A DNA stretch of 64,000 nucleotides from Fimbriimonadaceae bacterium (GCA_019638795.1 JAHBTB010000009.1:1-64000), one strand, 5' to 3'; counted from the stretch's first letter, positions 51,821-60,203 are shown. Made by a program: numbers and translations. The notes: generated from the sequence alone by a model not told the origin.

Positions 51821-53332
51821 ATGTCCCTGGTCGGACGGGTTGGCAGGCACCGGCCGCGGGCGCGGCTAGCGATGGCCGTCTTGTACATCGTCCTGACCCT
51901 TGGCGCCCTGACCACCGTCTACCCGTTCGCCTCGATGCTCAGCATCGCCCTCAAGGGCCCGAGCGACCAGAACGACGGTCACTTTGTCCCCGCCTACCTG
52001 GCCAGCGACGACGAACTCCTCGCCAAATACCGCTTCGACAAGTACGGAGGCAAGCTCGACGCCATGGCCTCCGCAGCAGTCGGGGACCAGGCAGACGCCG
52101 CCGAGATCGACGCGTACCGGGCTTGGCTGACCTCCCTGGAGCCAGACCAGTGGACGGCAGGATTCACGATGCCGACTAACGCGGTCACCAGCCGCCTGGC
52201 CGAAAGGTGGCAGGACTGGCTCCGCCGCAAGTACAAGTCGGTCGAGGCGGTCAACTACGCCTTCAACGAGTTTCAGGGGGACTTTCTCGCCATGACCCCG
52301 GTGCCCGAGCACCTGGACCGGGCCGACTGGAAACCCGCCAAGACCCAGCGATGGTCCGACTGGCTGGAGTTCAAGCGCGGACTGCCCGCGGAGTTCCGTG
52401 TCCCTGTCCGTCCCGACGCGGTCTTCCAGGCCTGGATGAGAGTGCGGTGCGAGAACCAGTTCGCCAGGGTCCCACCCGACGTGGCCCGGGACGCAAAGTC
52501 CTTCGAGCAGTTGAGGCTCCCCTCGGCCGGGCCCCTCCGGGAGGCTTTCGACGCCCGAGTCAAGGCCAGCCCCGTCCACTTCGCCGTACCGCCGGGCGGG
52601 GAGTTTCCCGTCATGGCCGACGAGAGGGCATGGGTCTCCGCCCACCGCGTCGACATTGCCGCCGAGATGGCGACGCGCAACTTCCGGTATGTGACCCGGG
52701 CCGTCTTCACCAACGGTCGCGCCCTCGTCAACACCGCGGTCTTCTGCGTCCTCGCCATCGTCATCCAGTTGACGGTCAACCCGATGGCGGCCTATGCGCT
52801 CAGCCGGTACCCGATGCGGGCCACCGCCCGGATCCTCGTATTCCTCCTGGCCACCATGGCGTTCCCCGCCGAGGTGACGATGATCCCTGCCTTCCTGCAG
52901 CTCAAGGAGTTGCACCTGCTCAACACCTTTGCCGCCCTCGTCTTGCCCGGGGCCGCCAGCGGCTACATGATCTTCCTGCTCAAGGGGTTCTTCGACTCGC
53001 TCCCCCGCGAAGTCTTTGAGAGCGGCCAGATGGACGGAGCGAGGGAGGTGACGATGTATTGGCGGCTCGCCTTGCCGCTCAGCACGCCGGTGCTGGGCTA
53101 CCTGGCCCTCATGGCCTTCATGGGCGCTTACGGCTCGTTCCTGTACGCGTTCCTGGTCGCCCAAGACCGCAACATCTGGACGCTCATGGTCTACGTGTAC
53201 CAGTTACAGCAGGCCGCACCCAAGGCGGTGATGCTGGCCGCCGTGACCCTGGTCGCCTTGCCGACCCTGGTCGTGTTCCTCGCCGCCCAACGGGTCATCA
53301 TGCGCGGCATCGTCCTCCCCGACGAGCGGTAA
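51821..53332 (+). CDS. MalG-type carbohydrate ABC permease with large insertion
   Basis: A 503-residue inner-membrane permease. TM1 at about residues 15-38 (MAVLYIVLTLGALTTVYPF), then about 250 mostly hydrophilic residues (45-295), then five helices and the EAA loop ESGQMDGAREVTMYWRLALP near residue 415. Normal MalG-type permeases are near 280 residues with a short first loop, so the insertion is the unusual part; it would lie outside the membrane and contains no motif I know. No MalF, binding protein or ATPase gene is nearby. The start at 51821 is set by the TACAAT box; a longer frame from 51761 would cross it. Confidence 0.88.
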   Translation: MSLVGRVGRHRPRARLAMAVLYIVLTLGALTTVYPFASMLSIALKGPSDQNDGHFVPAYLASDDELLAKYRFDKYGGKLDAMASAAVGDQADAAEIDAYRAWLTSLEPDQWTAGFTMPTNAVTSRLAERWQDWLRRKYKSVEAVNYAFNEFQGDFLAMTPVPEHLDRADWKPAKTQRWSDWLEFKRGLPAEFRVPVRPDAVFQAWMRVRCENQFARVPPDVARDAKSFEQLRLPSAGPLREAFDARVKASPVHFAVPPGGEFPVMADERAWVSAHRVDIAAEMATRNFRYVTRAVFTNGRALVNTAVFCVLAIVIQLTVNPMAAYALSRYPMRATARILVFLLATMAFPAEVTMIPAFLQLKELHLLNTFAALVLPGAASGYMIFLLKGFFDSLPREVFESGQMDGAREVTMYWRLALPLSTPVLGYLALMAFMGAYGSFLYAFLVAQDRNIWTLMVYVYQLQQAAPKAVMLAAVTLVALPTLVVFLAAQRVIMRGIVLPDER

Positions 53333-53335
53333 TCT
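53330..53335 (+). promoter_or_regulatory. -10 box, leaderless gene 53344-53664
   Basis: TAATCT, 8 bases before the ATG at 53344; overlaps the stop of the permease gene. Confidence 0.58.
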
Positions 53336-53343
53336 TTGGGCCG

Positions 53344-53664
53344 ATGCCCGTCTATGAGTACCGTTGCGGCGCCTGTGGCGCCAAGGTGGCTCTCCTCATG
53401 GGTGTCACCGCCGAACCCGACGAGGAGGTCTGCCCCCGATGCGGCGGCCGCCAACTCACCCGGCTCATGAGCAGGTTTCGTCGGGGCCGGAACGAAGACA
53501 CCCGGATCGACGAGTTGGCCGACGACCTAGAGGCCATGGGCGAGCCCGACAGCCCTTCGGCGATGCGCGGCATGGTCCGCGAGATGGGCAAGGCGATGGA
53601 CGAGGACTTGGGCGACGAGATGGAAGAGATGTTCGAGGCGGACATGGAGGACGGAGACGAATGA
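53344..53664 (+). CDS. FmdB-family zinc-ribbon protein
   Basis: A 106-residue protein with the FmdB/CxxC-CxxC regulatory-type zinc ribbon: MPVYEYRCGACGAKVALLMG and VCPRCGGRQLTRLMSRF. The second half is acidic and helical (many Asp, Glu, Met). Role unknown; the family is often linked to formamidase operons but is widespread. Stop overlaps the tdk ATG by 4 bases. Confidence 0.87.
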   Translation: MPVYEYRCGACGAKVALLMGVTAEPDEEVCPRCGGRQLTRLMSRFRRGRNEDTRIDELADDLEAMGEPDSPSAMRGMVREMGKAMDEDLGDEMEEMFEADMEDGDE

Positions 53665-54251
53665 AGCGTCCTGGCGAGATCACCGTCGTCTGCGGCAGCA
53701 TGTTCGCGGGCAAGACCGAAGAGCTGATCCGACGTGCTCGACGTGCCCTTTACGCCCAAAAGAAGGTCCAGGTCTTCAAGCCGGCCATTGACCGCCGGTT
53801 CGACGCCGTCCGGATCGTCTCACATATGGGAGTCTCGCTGGAGTCCACTCCCGTGAGCGGCGTCGACGAACTGGTCTCCTTGGTGCGGCCCGACACCGAC
53901 GTCGTCGTCGTGGAAGAATGCCAGTTCTTTGACGACCGGATCGTCGACGCCGTCGTCGCGTGGGCGGACGGGGGCAAGGAGGTCGTTGCCGCCGGACTTG
54001 ACCAAGATTTCCGGCGCATGCCGTTCGGACCGATGCCGCAACTCTTGGCCCTCGCCGACGAGGTCGTCAAGCTCCGGGCGATCTGCATCCGGTGCGGCGC
54101 CCTGGCCAGCCACACCCAACGCCTCGTGGACGGAAAGCCCGCAAAGTGGGACGACCCGATCGTCTTGGTCGGGGCGACCGAGGCCTACGAAGCCCGGTGC
54201 CGCCGGTGCCACCAGGTGGCGCGGCCCAAGCGTCAGGGTTTGAGGGCGTAG
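53661..54251 (+). CDS. tdk: Thymidine kinase
   Basis: Phosphorylates thymidine in the salvage pathway. 196 residues, type II TK. Seen: P-loop VVCGSMFAGKTEELIRR near residue 9, the VVVVEECQFFDD metal/Walker B segment near residue 80, the substrate loop GLDQDFRRMPFGPM near residue 113, and a zinc site CIRCGALASHTQR plus CRRCHQV. Overlaps FmdB upstream (ATGA) and, tail to tail by 19 bases, the secreted gene 54233. Confidence 0.95.
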   Translation: MKRPGEITVVCGSMFAGKTEELIRRARRALYAQKKVQVFKPAIDRRFDAVRIVSHMGVSLESTPVSGVDELVSLVRPDTDVVVVEECQFFDDRIVDAVVAWADGGKEVVAAGLDQDFRRMPFGPMPQLLALADEVVKLRAICIRCGALASHTQRLVDGKPAKWDDPIVLVGATEAYEARCRRCHQVARPKRQGLRA

Positions 54252-54910
54252 CTGATTTTGCCGTCGATCGCCTGGCCCGCGTTCGGGGCCTGGTGCAGTC
54301 CGGCCTCCGTCTTGACCGCGGCCCCGTCGCTCAGCCGAATCCAAAACGTCCCTTCGGCGGAGGCTTTGCTCTCCCCCGATTCCTTGGAAGTGAAGGACAC
54401 TTTGGCGCAGTCAAAGCCGGCCATGGCGTCCTGACCGACATAGGTGAAATCAATCTCGAAGGCGGGCCGGTCGGCGTCCTTGTTCTCCGCCTCGGTCATT
54501 TTCCAAGTGTCGTTCACCTCCACCGGCTTCCCTGGCGCGACGAAAGTCCACAGCCGCGTAAACCTGAGCGAGTCCGGGCCGATCTCGTCGCCGCTCACCA
54601 TGGTCAGCTTGCCCGACTTGTCAAAGGTCACCGTGTAAGGCGCCATGTTCTGCTTGTACTCGCTGGTGTCGACGATGACGACGGCGTCTTTATAGGTGCG
54701 CGTGACCTGGAAACCCGACTCTCCCGCCGACTTGGTCTCCTCAGAGATCGACGCCTTGAAGGTGCCCGAGCCGCTCGGATATTTGAAGTCCAACAGGAGC
54801 GTGTACTCGGCCTTGTCACCGACCTTCGTCGTCCGCTCCAAGCCCACCGGTGCGGCGGCGAACGCGGTCGCGACCACCATGAATGTCAAGAGGACCAAGA
54901 AACGTCTCAC
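54233..54910 (-). CDS. Secreted protein, paralogue A of a tandem pair
   Basis: A 225-residue exported protein with signal peptide (VRRFLVLLTFMVVATAFAAA). All-beta character, charged, with motifs GLERTTKVGDKAEYTLLLDF near residue 22 and FTYVGQDAMAGFDCAKVSF near residue 150. The GTG at 54910 is chosen because a TATCAT box lies 9 bases upstream and a typical signal follows; a longer frame to 54958 has no signal. The next gene upstream encodes a paralogue of the same length. Function unknown. Confidence 0.75.
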   Translation of the reverse strand: MRRFLVLLTFMVVATAFAAAPVGLERTTKVGDKAEYTLLLDFKYPSGSGTFKASISEETKSAGESGFQVTRTYKDAVVIVDTSEYKQNMAPYTVTFDKSGKLTMVSGDEIGPDSLRFTRLWTFVAPGKPVEVNDTWKMTEAENKDADRPAFEIDFTYVGQDAMAGFDCAKVSFTSKESGESKASAEGTFWIRLSDGAAVKTEAGLHQAPNAGQAIDGKISYALKP

Positions 54911-54919
54911 CCTGACCCC

Positions 54920-54925
54920 ATGATA
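54920..54925 (-). promoter_or_regulatory. -10 box, gene 54233-54910
   Basis: TATCAT on the minus strand, 9 bases before the GTG at 54910. Confidence 0.5.
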
Positions 54926-54951
54926 CTTGGGTGTCCCCCAGACGCGGAAGA

Positions 54952-54976
54952 GGCGCACCGTTTCGCACGGTGCGCC
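54952..54976 (-). terminator. Terminator of gene 55002-55715
   Basis: GGCGCACCGT (54976-54967 on the minus strand), loop GCGAA, ACGGTGCGCC (54961-54952), followed by TCTTCC: perfect 10-bp stem. Confidence 0.75.
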
Positions 54977-55001
54977 CCTTAGCTGCCGGTTGGTTTCTCG
55001 G

Positions 55002-55715
55002 TCAGGCCGACTCTTGCTTCCAAGTCGCGTCGACCGGGCCGGTCTGAGGGATCGGGAAGTTCTTGATCTTGCCCTCGGCCTTCAGCACTTCGCCCGACGC
55101 GATGCTGACCCACATCGTCCCGGTCGAGGTGATCGCGTCGTCCACGCCCGACTCCTCGAACTCAAAGGAGATCTTGAGGACATCCTTGCCTTTGTAGGAT
55201 TCTTTGCCCTGGACCTCGTAACTGGCCTTGGCAGCAGGGAGCTCCTTGTTTTTGTCCGCCGCCGACTCGTGGGTCCACTTGTCTCCGACGCTCACCGCCT
55301 TCTCCGGATAGACCAAGCCGACAATGCGCTCGTTGCGCCAGTTGTTGCCCCCTTCTTCGGCAGAGCCGATTTCGGTGGCCAAGCCACGCTTGTCGCGGGT
55401 CACCTTCGAAGTGCCGGCCTCGTCTTGGTGGGCGACTTCGGTGCCGGCCATCATCACCGAGAGGTTTGACTGGACCGTTTCCTCGACGACACTGCCGTCG
55501 TCCTTGACCTCGAGGATCTTCGACGTCGCGTCGATGGTCACGTTCACCGGACTGCCTTGGTAATCAAAGTCAATCTTGATCTTGGACTTGCTGGTGTCGC
55601 CTGCCTTTGCCGTCCGCTTAAGGACAAAACCATCGACGGCGGCGGTCGCCAATGCCGCGACCAACAAGGAGGCTGCAAGTAAGAAGGACGCTCGCTGAGT
55701 GAAGCCTGAACGCAT
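55002..55715 (-). CDS. Secreted protein, paralogue B of a tandem pair
   Basis: A 237-residue exported protein with signal peptide (SFLLAASLLVAALATAAVDG). Shares with its neighbour the opening LKRTAKAGDTSKSKIKIDF against LERTTKVGDKAEYTLLLDF, the KDDGSVVEETV / GEVLKAEGKIK spacing and the G(V/T)WTHES-type end, so the two are diverged duplicates. TAGTAT lies 8 bases before the ATG. A terminator separates the two genes. Function unknown; a lipoprotein-like or protein-binding beta fold is possible. Confidence 0.77.
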   Translation of the reverse strand: MRSGFTQRASFLLAASLLVAALATAAVDGFVLKRTAKAGDTSKSKIKIDFDYQGSPVNVTIDATSKILEVKDDGSVVEETVQSNLSVMMAGTEVAHQDEAGTSKVTRDKRGLATEIGSAEEGGNNWRNERIVGLVYPEKAVSVGDKWTHESAADKNKELPAAKASYEVQGKESYKGKDVLKISFEFEESGVDDAITSTGTMWVSIASGEVLKAEGKIKNFPIPQTGPVDATWKQESA

Positions 55716-55723
55716 GGCTAGAA

Positions 55724-55729
55724 ATACTA
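55724..55729 (-). promoter_or_regulatory. -10 box, leaderless gene 55002-55715
   Basis: TAGTAT on the minus strand, 8 bases before the ATG at 55715. Confidence 0.58.
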
Positions 55730-55826
55730 TGCACCAGGGCTGAGGTGACGTGCACCCCTGAGAAATGGGACGTTTGACCGTTCGGCCCCGGCATGGGCGT
55801 GGGCTTGGTCATCCTAGGCGGTGCCC

Positions 55827-56528
55827 ATGCCGATCCGTGTCATCAGCTTTGACTGCGCCCAGACGCTGGTCGAGGCGAGGTGGAACCCCTCGGGCGTCGC
55901 CTGTGAGTCTGCCGAAGCGGCCGGACTCCGCTTTGACCGGCAAGTGGCCGGCGAGGTGTATGACCGGTTACTGGCCTCCCGCTGGGGTGGCTTCCGCCAG
56001 ATCAACCTTCAGCGCAGCGAGGCGGCCTGTGGTGCCTGGTGGAAGGAACTGACCAGTGACTGGCTCGACCGCGTCGGGCTGGGACGCGGGCACACCGACG
56101 CCGTCGTGCACGAGGCCGACCGGATCATCTATGGCCCGCCGTCGCGGGTGTTCCGCCTCTATGACGACGTCTTGCCCTGCTTGGCGACGCTCCAGACGAT
56201 GGGGTTCCCAATGGTCGTCGTGAGCAATTGGGACAACTCGCTCCACCGGGTCTTGCGTGAGTTCGCTCTGACCGACTGGTTCGCCCACGTGCTCGCCAGC
56301 ATGGAAGAAGGCTGGGAGAAGCCCGACCCCCGTCTGTTCCAGGCCCTCTTTGACCGGGCCGGCGTCCGGCCCGACGAGGTGCTCCACATCGGCGACAACC
56401 CCCTGGACGACGTGCGCGGGGCCAAGGAGGCCGGCTGCCACGCCCTGCTCCTCGACCGTTCAGCGAGCCAATCGGCCGAAGGCGTGCTGGCGACGCTCGC
56501 CGACCTGCCCAAGGTGGTTGAAGGGTGA
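55827..56528 (+). CDS. HAD-superfamily hydrolase
   Basis: A 233-residue hydrolase of the haloacid-dehalogenase superfamily. Seen: motif I FDCAQTL with one catalytic Asp where phosphatases have DxD, motif II MVVVSNWDNS near residue 132, motif III KPDPRLFQALFDRAG near residue 165 and HIGDNPLDDVRGAKEAG near residue 188. The missing second Asp fits dehalogenase-like or Ala-type members. Start ATG at 55827; a GTG at 55821 is possible. Overlaps queA by 4 bases. Confidence 0.88.
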   Translation: MPIRVISFDCAQTLVEARWNPSGVACESAEAAGLRFDRQVAGEVYDRLLASRWGGFRQINLQRSEAACGAWWKELTSDWLDRVGLGRGHTDAVVHEADRIIYGPPSRVFRLYDDVLPCLATLQTMGFPMVVVSNWDNSLHRVLREFALTDWFAHVLASMEEGWEKPDPRLFQALFDRAGVRPDEVLHIGDNPLDDVRGAKEAGCHALLLDRSASQSAEGVLATLADLPKVVEG

Positions 56529-57532
56529 GGACCGGCGAGCTCGACTACGAACTGCCCGAGGAGCTCATTGCCCAAGAGCCCCTGGCGGACCGGTCCGCCT
56601 CGCGCCTGATGCGGGTGGACCGGATCACCGGGGCGGTCCGTCACCTGGTCTTCCGCGACATCGTCGAGGAGTTCGAGCCGGGCGACCTCCTCGTCCTCAA
56701 CAACACGCGCGTCAGCGCGCTCCGACTCGTCGGCCGAAAGTCCAGCGGCGGCGAAGCAGAGGCACTCCTCCTCCGTGAGGTCGATGACGGCCTGTTCGAG
56801 TGCCTTCTCCGCCCGGCCAAGCGGCTCAAGCCTGGGACGCGGGTCGCCTTTGGCGACGGCCTCGACGGCACGGTGGAAGTGGGAGAGGACGGCCCCCTCC
56901 GGCGGATCCGCCTCCACGGCCAAAGGTGGCGGGACAAGCTGCAGGAACACGGCACGGTGCCCCTTCCTCCATATATCCAATCCGCGCATGACCAGCGAGA
57001 ACGTTATCAGACCGTTTACGCGACTCGTCCCGGCAGTGCGGCGGCCCCGACGGCCGGATTGCACTTCACCCCTTCGCTCCTCGAAGCGATCAAGGGAAGG
57101 GGGGTCGATATCGCTTTCGTCACCCTCGATGTGAGCCTCGACACGTTCCGTCCGATCCAGACCGAGACGGTCGAGTCGTACCAGATCCACGGCGAGACCT
57201 GCGAGATGCCTCCGGAAACGGCAGAATTGATTGCCAATTGCCAACGTCGAGTCTGGGCGGTCGGCACCACCTCCGTCCGCACGATCGAGTCCTTCTCCGA
57301 CGGCCCCCGCCAAGTCACCCCGGGCCGAAAGAAGACGTCAATTTTTATCACGCCAGGCTACACATTCCGCAATGTGGACGCCATCGTCACGAACTTCCAC
57401 ATGCCCCGCACCACGATGCTGGCCATGCTGTGCGCGTTCACCTGTCAAAAACACCTGTTCGACGCCTATGAGGAGGCGGTGAAGGCAAAGTACAGGTTCC
57501 TCTCCTTTGGAGATGCGATGATTCTCGCGTGA
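56525..57532 (+). CDS. queA: S-adenosylmethionine:tRNA ribosyltransferase-isomerase
   Basis: Makes epoxyqueuosine in tRNA from preQ1 tRNA and SAM. 335 residues, normal. Seen: start ELDYELPEELIAQEPL, VLNNTRVSALRL near residue 58, GTRVAFGDG, AAPTAGLHFTPSLLEAI near residue 173, and TNFHMPRTTMLAML near residue 295. GTG start overlapping the HAD stop. With gluQ at the other end of the window, it shows queuosine modification in this organism. Confidence 0.96.
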   Translation: MRTGELDYELPEELIAQEPLADRSASRLMRVDRITGAVRHLVFRDIVEEFEPGDLLVLNNTRVSALRLVGRKSSGGEAEALLLREVDDGLFECLLRPAKRLKPGTRVAFGDGLDGTVEVGEDGPLRRIRLHGQRWRDKLQEHGTVPLPPYIQSAHDQRERYQTVYATRPGSAAAPTAGLHFTPSLLEAIKGRGVDIAFVTLDVSLDTFRPIQTETVESYQIHGETCEMPPETAELIANCQRRVWAVGTTSVRTIESFSDGPRQVTPGRKKTSIFITPGYTFRNVDAIVTNFHMPRTTMLAMLCAFTCQKHLFDAYEEAVKAKYRFLSFGDAMILA

Positions 57533-57581
57533 TTTACGGCCTAACGGCCTAGGCCCATTGTGTCATTATCACGCATACGCC

Positions 57582-58076
57582 ATGGCCGGTTCGACGAAGT
57601 CCTTTGATCCGCTTGAGTACATCGAAAACGCGTATCTCGACACCAAGAAGGGGAGCAAGTCGGCAAGCTCGTCGGAGCCCAAGCGCTTCCGCAAGACGCA
57701 GTTGAGCGCCCCGCGCCCACGCCGCGCCAAGAACAAGCAGCCCGAGCAAGTCATCGACCAGGGCCTCAAGGAACTCTTGGAGAGCCTGCCCCGGCACATG
57801 GAGTTCCTCGGTCGGTTCTTCAGCGACAACGTGACCGCCCGCTACTACCAAGGCGAGTTCGGCGAGACCCGCGAGCAGTTGATCCGCCGCCTCGTCGACC
57901 CGGTCCTTACCCTGGAAGACGTCAGCCGCCTTCTGGGCGTCTGCCCCGCCACCGTCCGGCGGTACACCAACCGGGGCTGGCTGGAGCACCACCGCACGGC
58001 GGGCGGACAGCGCCGCTTCCGCTTGAGCGGCCTCGCTAAGTTCGTCGAAGAGCACGGTAGACTCCCCGAGGAGTGA
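57582..58076 (+). CDS. MerR/BldC-type HTH regulator
   Basis: A 164-residue DNA-binding protein. The first 60 residues are Lys/Arg/Ser-rich and probably disordered; residues 65-105 are helical; the C-terminal 50 residues are a MerR-type winged helix: LTLEDVSRLLGVCPATVRRY followed by TNRGWLEHHRTAGGQRRF. BldC-like proteins of this kind lack an effector domain. Start ATG at 57582 by similarity of reading; a TTG at 57558 would add 8 residues. Overlaps the GT4 gene by 4 bases, so it may regulate this operon. Confidence 0.84.
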   Translation: MAGSTKSFDPLEYIENAYLDTKKGSKSASSSEPKRFRKTQLSAPRPRRAKNKQPEQVIDQGLKELLESLPRHMEFLGRFFSDNVTARYYQGEFGETREQLIRRLVDPVLTLEDVSRLLGVCPATVRRYTNRGWLEHHRTAGGQRRFRLSGLAKFVEEHGRLPEE

Positions 58077-59269
58077 CCCCAGACGCCGCCGGCCGCCGGT
58101 TGAGCATCGCGATGTTCACCGACAGCGCGTTGCCGGTCTTGAACGGCGTCAGCGTTTCTGTCGACCAACTGGTCCGGGGCCTGCGTGCCCTGGGGCACTC
58201 AGTGTCACTCTTCACGTCCGGCTACCCCGGGCATGTTGAGAGCGACCCCAACACCGTCCGGTTCCACAGTGTCTTGACCCCATGGGCACCCGGTTACCCG
58301 CTGAGCGTCCCCCCGTTCTACGGTTACCTGCGCGAGTTCCGCCGACGCCGGTTCGACGTCGTGCACTGCCACACCCCGTTCACGGTCGGTATGGTGGGCC
58401 TCCGGTGGGCGCAGTCCGAGGAGACGGCCGTCGTCGCCACCTACCACACCCAGTACGACAAGTACGCCCACTACGTCCCGTTCCTGCCCCATCGGTACAC
58501 CCGGTTCAAGATCGCCAAGCACACCAACTACTTCTACAACCACGTCGCCCGTGTGGTCACCCCCAGCGACGCGGCCGGGCTGTGGCTCCGCCGGCACGCC
58601 GTGCGGACACCCTATGTCGTGGTCCCGACGGGGGTCCGCCTCCCCCCGCCCGATATGCGCGGGCCCGCCCGCGCCCGCTTCGACCTTGGCCCCGCGGACA
58701 CCGTCGTCTTGTATGCCGGCCGGATCGCCCGAGAGAAGAACCTGCCCGTCCTCGTCGCCGCTATGGCCCCCCTTCTCGCCGAATCGTCCCGCCTCCACCT
58801 GTGGGTCGTCGGCGACGGTCCCCAGCGTGAAGAACTGCGCACCCTGGCGCGCCAGACCGGGGTCGGTGACCGGGTCCGGTTCTTTGGCTTTGTCTCCCGC
58901 GAAGAGATCGACCAGTACTATGCCGCCGCCGACGTCTTCGCCTTCACTTCGATGACGGAGACCCAGGGCTTGGTCGTCGTGGAGGCGATGGCCCACGGTC
59001 TGCCTGCCGTCGTCGTCCAAGGCGGCGGGGCCGGTGCCGCCGTCCGCGACGGCGAGAACGGGTTCCTGGTCTCCAACCGGCCCCAAGAGGTCACCGAGGC
59101 GTTGCGCCAGATCATCACCGACCGGCGCCTCGCCGAACGTCTGTCCGCCGGCGCACGCGAAACCGCCGCGGAATACACGGTCGAGAAGATGGTCTCGCGG
59201 GTCGTCGCGGTGTACCATGAGGCCCTTGGGACCGAACGAGCAGACATCCAAACCGTCGCGGTGGACTGA
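58073..59269 (+). CDS. GT4-family glycosyltransferase
   Basis: A 398-residue glycosyltransferase with two Rossmann-like domains (GT-B). Seen: IAMFTDSALPVLNGVSVSVDQ near residue 11, VVHCHTPFTVGMVGL near residue 100, VLYAGRIAREKNLPVLVAAM near residue 220, the FAFTSMTETQGLVVVEAMAHG segment near residue 290 with the EX7E nucleotide-sugar site. The layout is that of 1,2-diacylglycerol 3-glucosyltransferases and related glycolipid enzymes, so an envelope glycolipid is the likely product. GTG start overlapping the HTH gene (GTGA). Confidence 0.92.
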   Translation: MTPDAAGRRLSIAMFTDSALPVLNGVSVSVDQLVRGLRALGHSVSLFTSGYPGHVESDPNTVRFHSVLTPWAPGYPLSVPPFYGYLREFRRRRFDVVHCHTPFTVGMVGLRWAQSEETAVVATYHTQYDKYAHYVPFLPHRYTRFKIAKHTNYFYNHVARVVTPSDAAGLWLRRHAVRTPYVVVPTGVRLPPPDMRGPARARFDLGPADTVVLYAGRIAREKNLPVLVAAMAPLLAESSRLHLWVVGDGPQREELRTLARQTGVGDRVRFFGFVSREEIDQYYAAADVFAFTSMTETQGLVVVEAMAHGLPAVVVQGGGAGAAVRDGENGFLVSNRPQEVTEALRQIITDRRLAERLSAGARETAAEYTVEKMVSRVVAVYHEALGTERADIQTVAVD

Positions 59270-60203
59270 CGGCCGCCCCTTTGGTCTCTTCCTCGCCTGG
59301 GTCGCCGTCTTGGCGCTCTTGCGGCTGCTCGTCGCGGCGGTGCCGGTGCCGGTAGACCTTGTCGCCCCGCTCTCCCTGCTTTCGACCCTGGTCTTCGTCG
59401 GTGGGCCGATCGTCGCCCTCTACGTCGGCGGGGCGACGGCCTGGCGGGCCGGGCAGGCGTCCCTCGTCTTGGCCGCCGGTGTCGCCCTCCATGTCGTCGG
59501 GTTTGCGGTGGCACGGTCAGCCGGTGGACAGGGGCCGGCAGGCGTCGGCGGTGTCGTGGCCATGCAGAGCGGGGTCCTGGTGTGGTGCCTTGGCTTGGGC
59601 GGCTTGGTGTCGCTGGTGCTCAAAGAGAAGGGCCTCCTCCTCCCCGTCGCGCTGTTCCTCGCCGGGTTCGACGTCTTTCTGGTCATGACGCCGTTCGCCC
59701 CCACCGCCAAGGTGGTCGAACAGAACCCCGGTGTCCTCAAGGCGGTCGCGATGTCGGTGCCCCAGGTGAACCAGGCCAAGCCCGGCGAGCCTCCTCCGGC
59801 CGCCAAGGTCGTGGACCTCGGGCTTGTCGGGCCCGCCGACTTGGCGTTCATGGGCATGTTCTTCGCCTGCCTGCACCGCTTCGGCATGCGCGCCCGCCGG
59901 ACGGTGCTGTGGCTCGCCCCGGTCATGGCCCTCTACTTCCTGCTCGCCATCTCGCCGTTCGGGATCGGCATGCTGCCCGCCATGGTCCCCATCGGGATCA
60001 CCGTCCTCGCCGTCAACTGGCGTGAGTTCGGTCTTCAGGGTCAGGAGCGCGTGGCGACATGGGTCGTCGCGGCGGTGTCCGTCGCCCTAGCCGGATACGG
60101 CGTCTACCAACGCCTCACCTACAAGCCCCCGCCAGAACCGCCTGCTGAGCCTTCGCATGCGGTGCCCGACCCAGGGCCTCAAGCACCGGCAGGCTCGCCA
60201 TAG
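59217..60203 (+). CDS. Polytopic membrane protein, function unknown
   Basis: A 328-residue membrane protein with about eight hydrophobic helices, an extracytoplasmic-type loop (about 170-200, FAPTAKVVEQNPGVLKAVAMS) and a Pro-rich tail (PPPEPPAEPSHAVPDPGPQ). Not recognised. The ATG at 59217 lies 53 bases inside the GT4 gene; no later start keeps the first helix. Its tail overlaps the convergent HMG-CoA lyase gene by 89 bases. The neighbours suggest a role in envelope or glycolipid synthesis, but this is inference. Confidence 0.68.
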   Translation: MRPLGPNEQTSKPSRWTDGRPFGLFLAWVAVLALLRLLVAAVPVPVDLVAPLSLLSTLVFVGGPIVALYVGGATAWRAGQASLVLAAGVALHVVGFAVARSAGGQGPAGVGGVVAMQSGVLVWCLGLGGLVSLVLKEKGLLLPVALFLAGFDVFLVMTPFAPTAKVVEQNPGVLKAVAMSVPQVNQAKPGEPPPAAKVVDLGLVGPADLAFMGMFFACLHRFGMRARRTVLWLAPVMALYFLLAISPFGIGMLPAMVPIGITVLAVNWREFGLQGQERVATWVVAAVSVALAGYGVYQRLTYKPPPEPPAEPSHAVPDPGPQAPAGSP

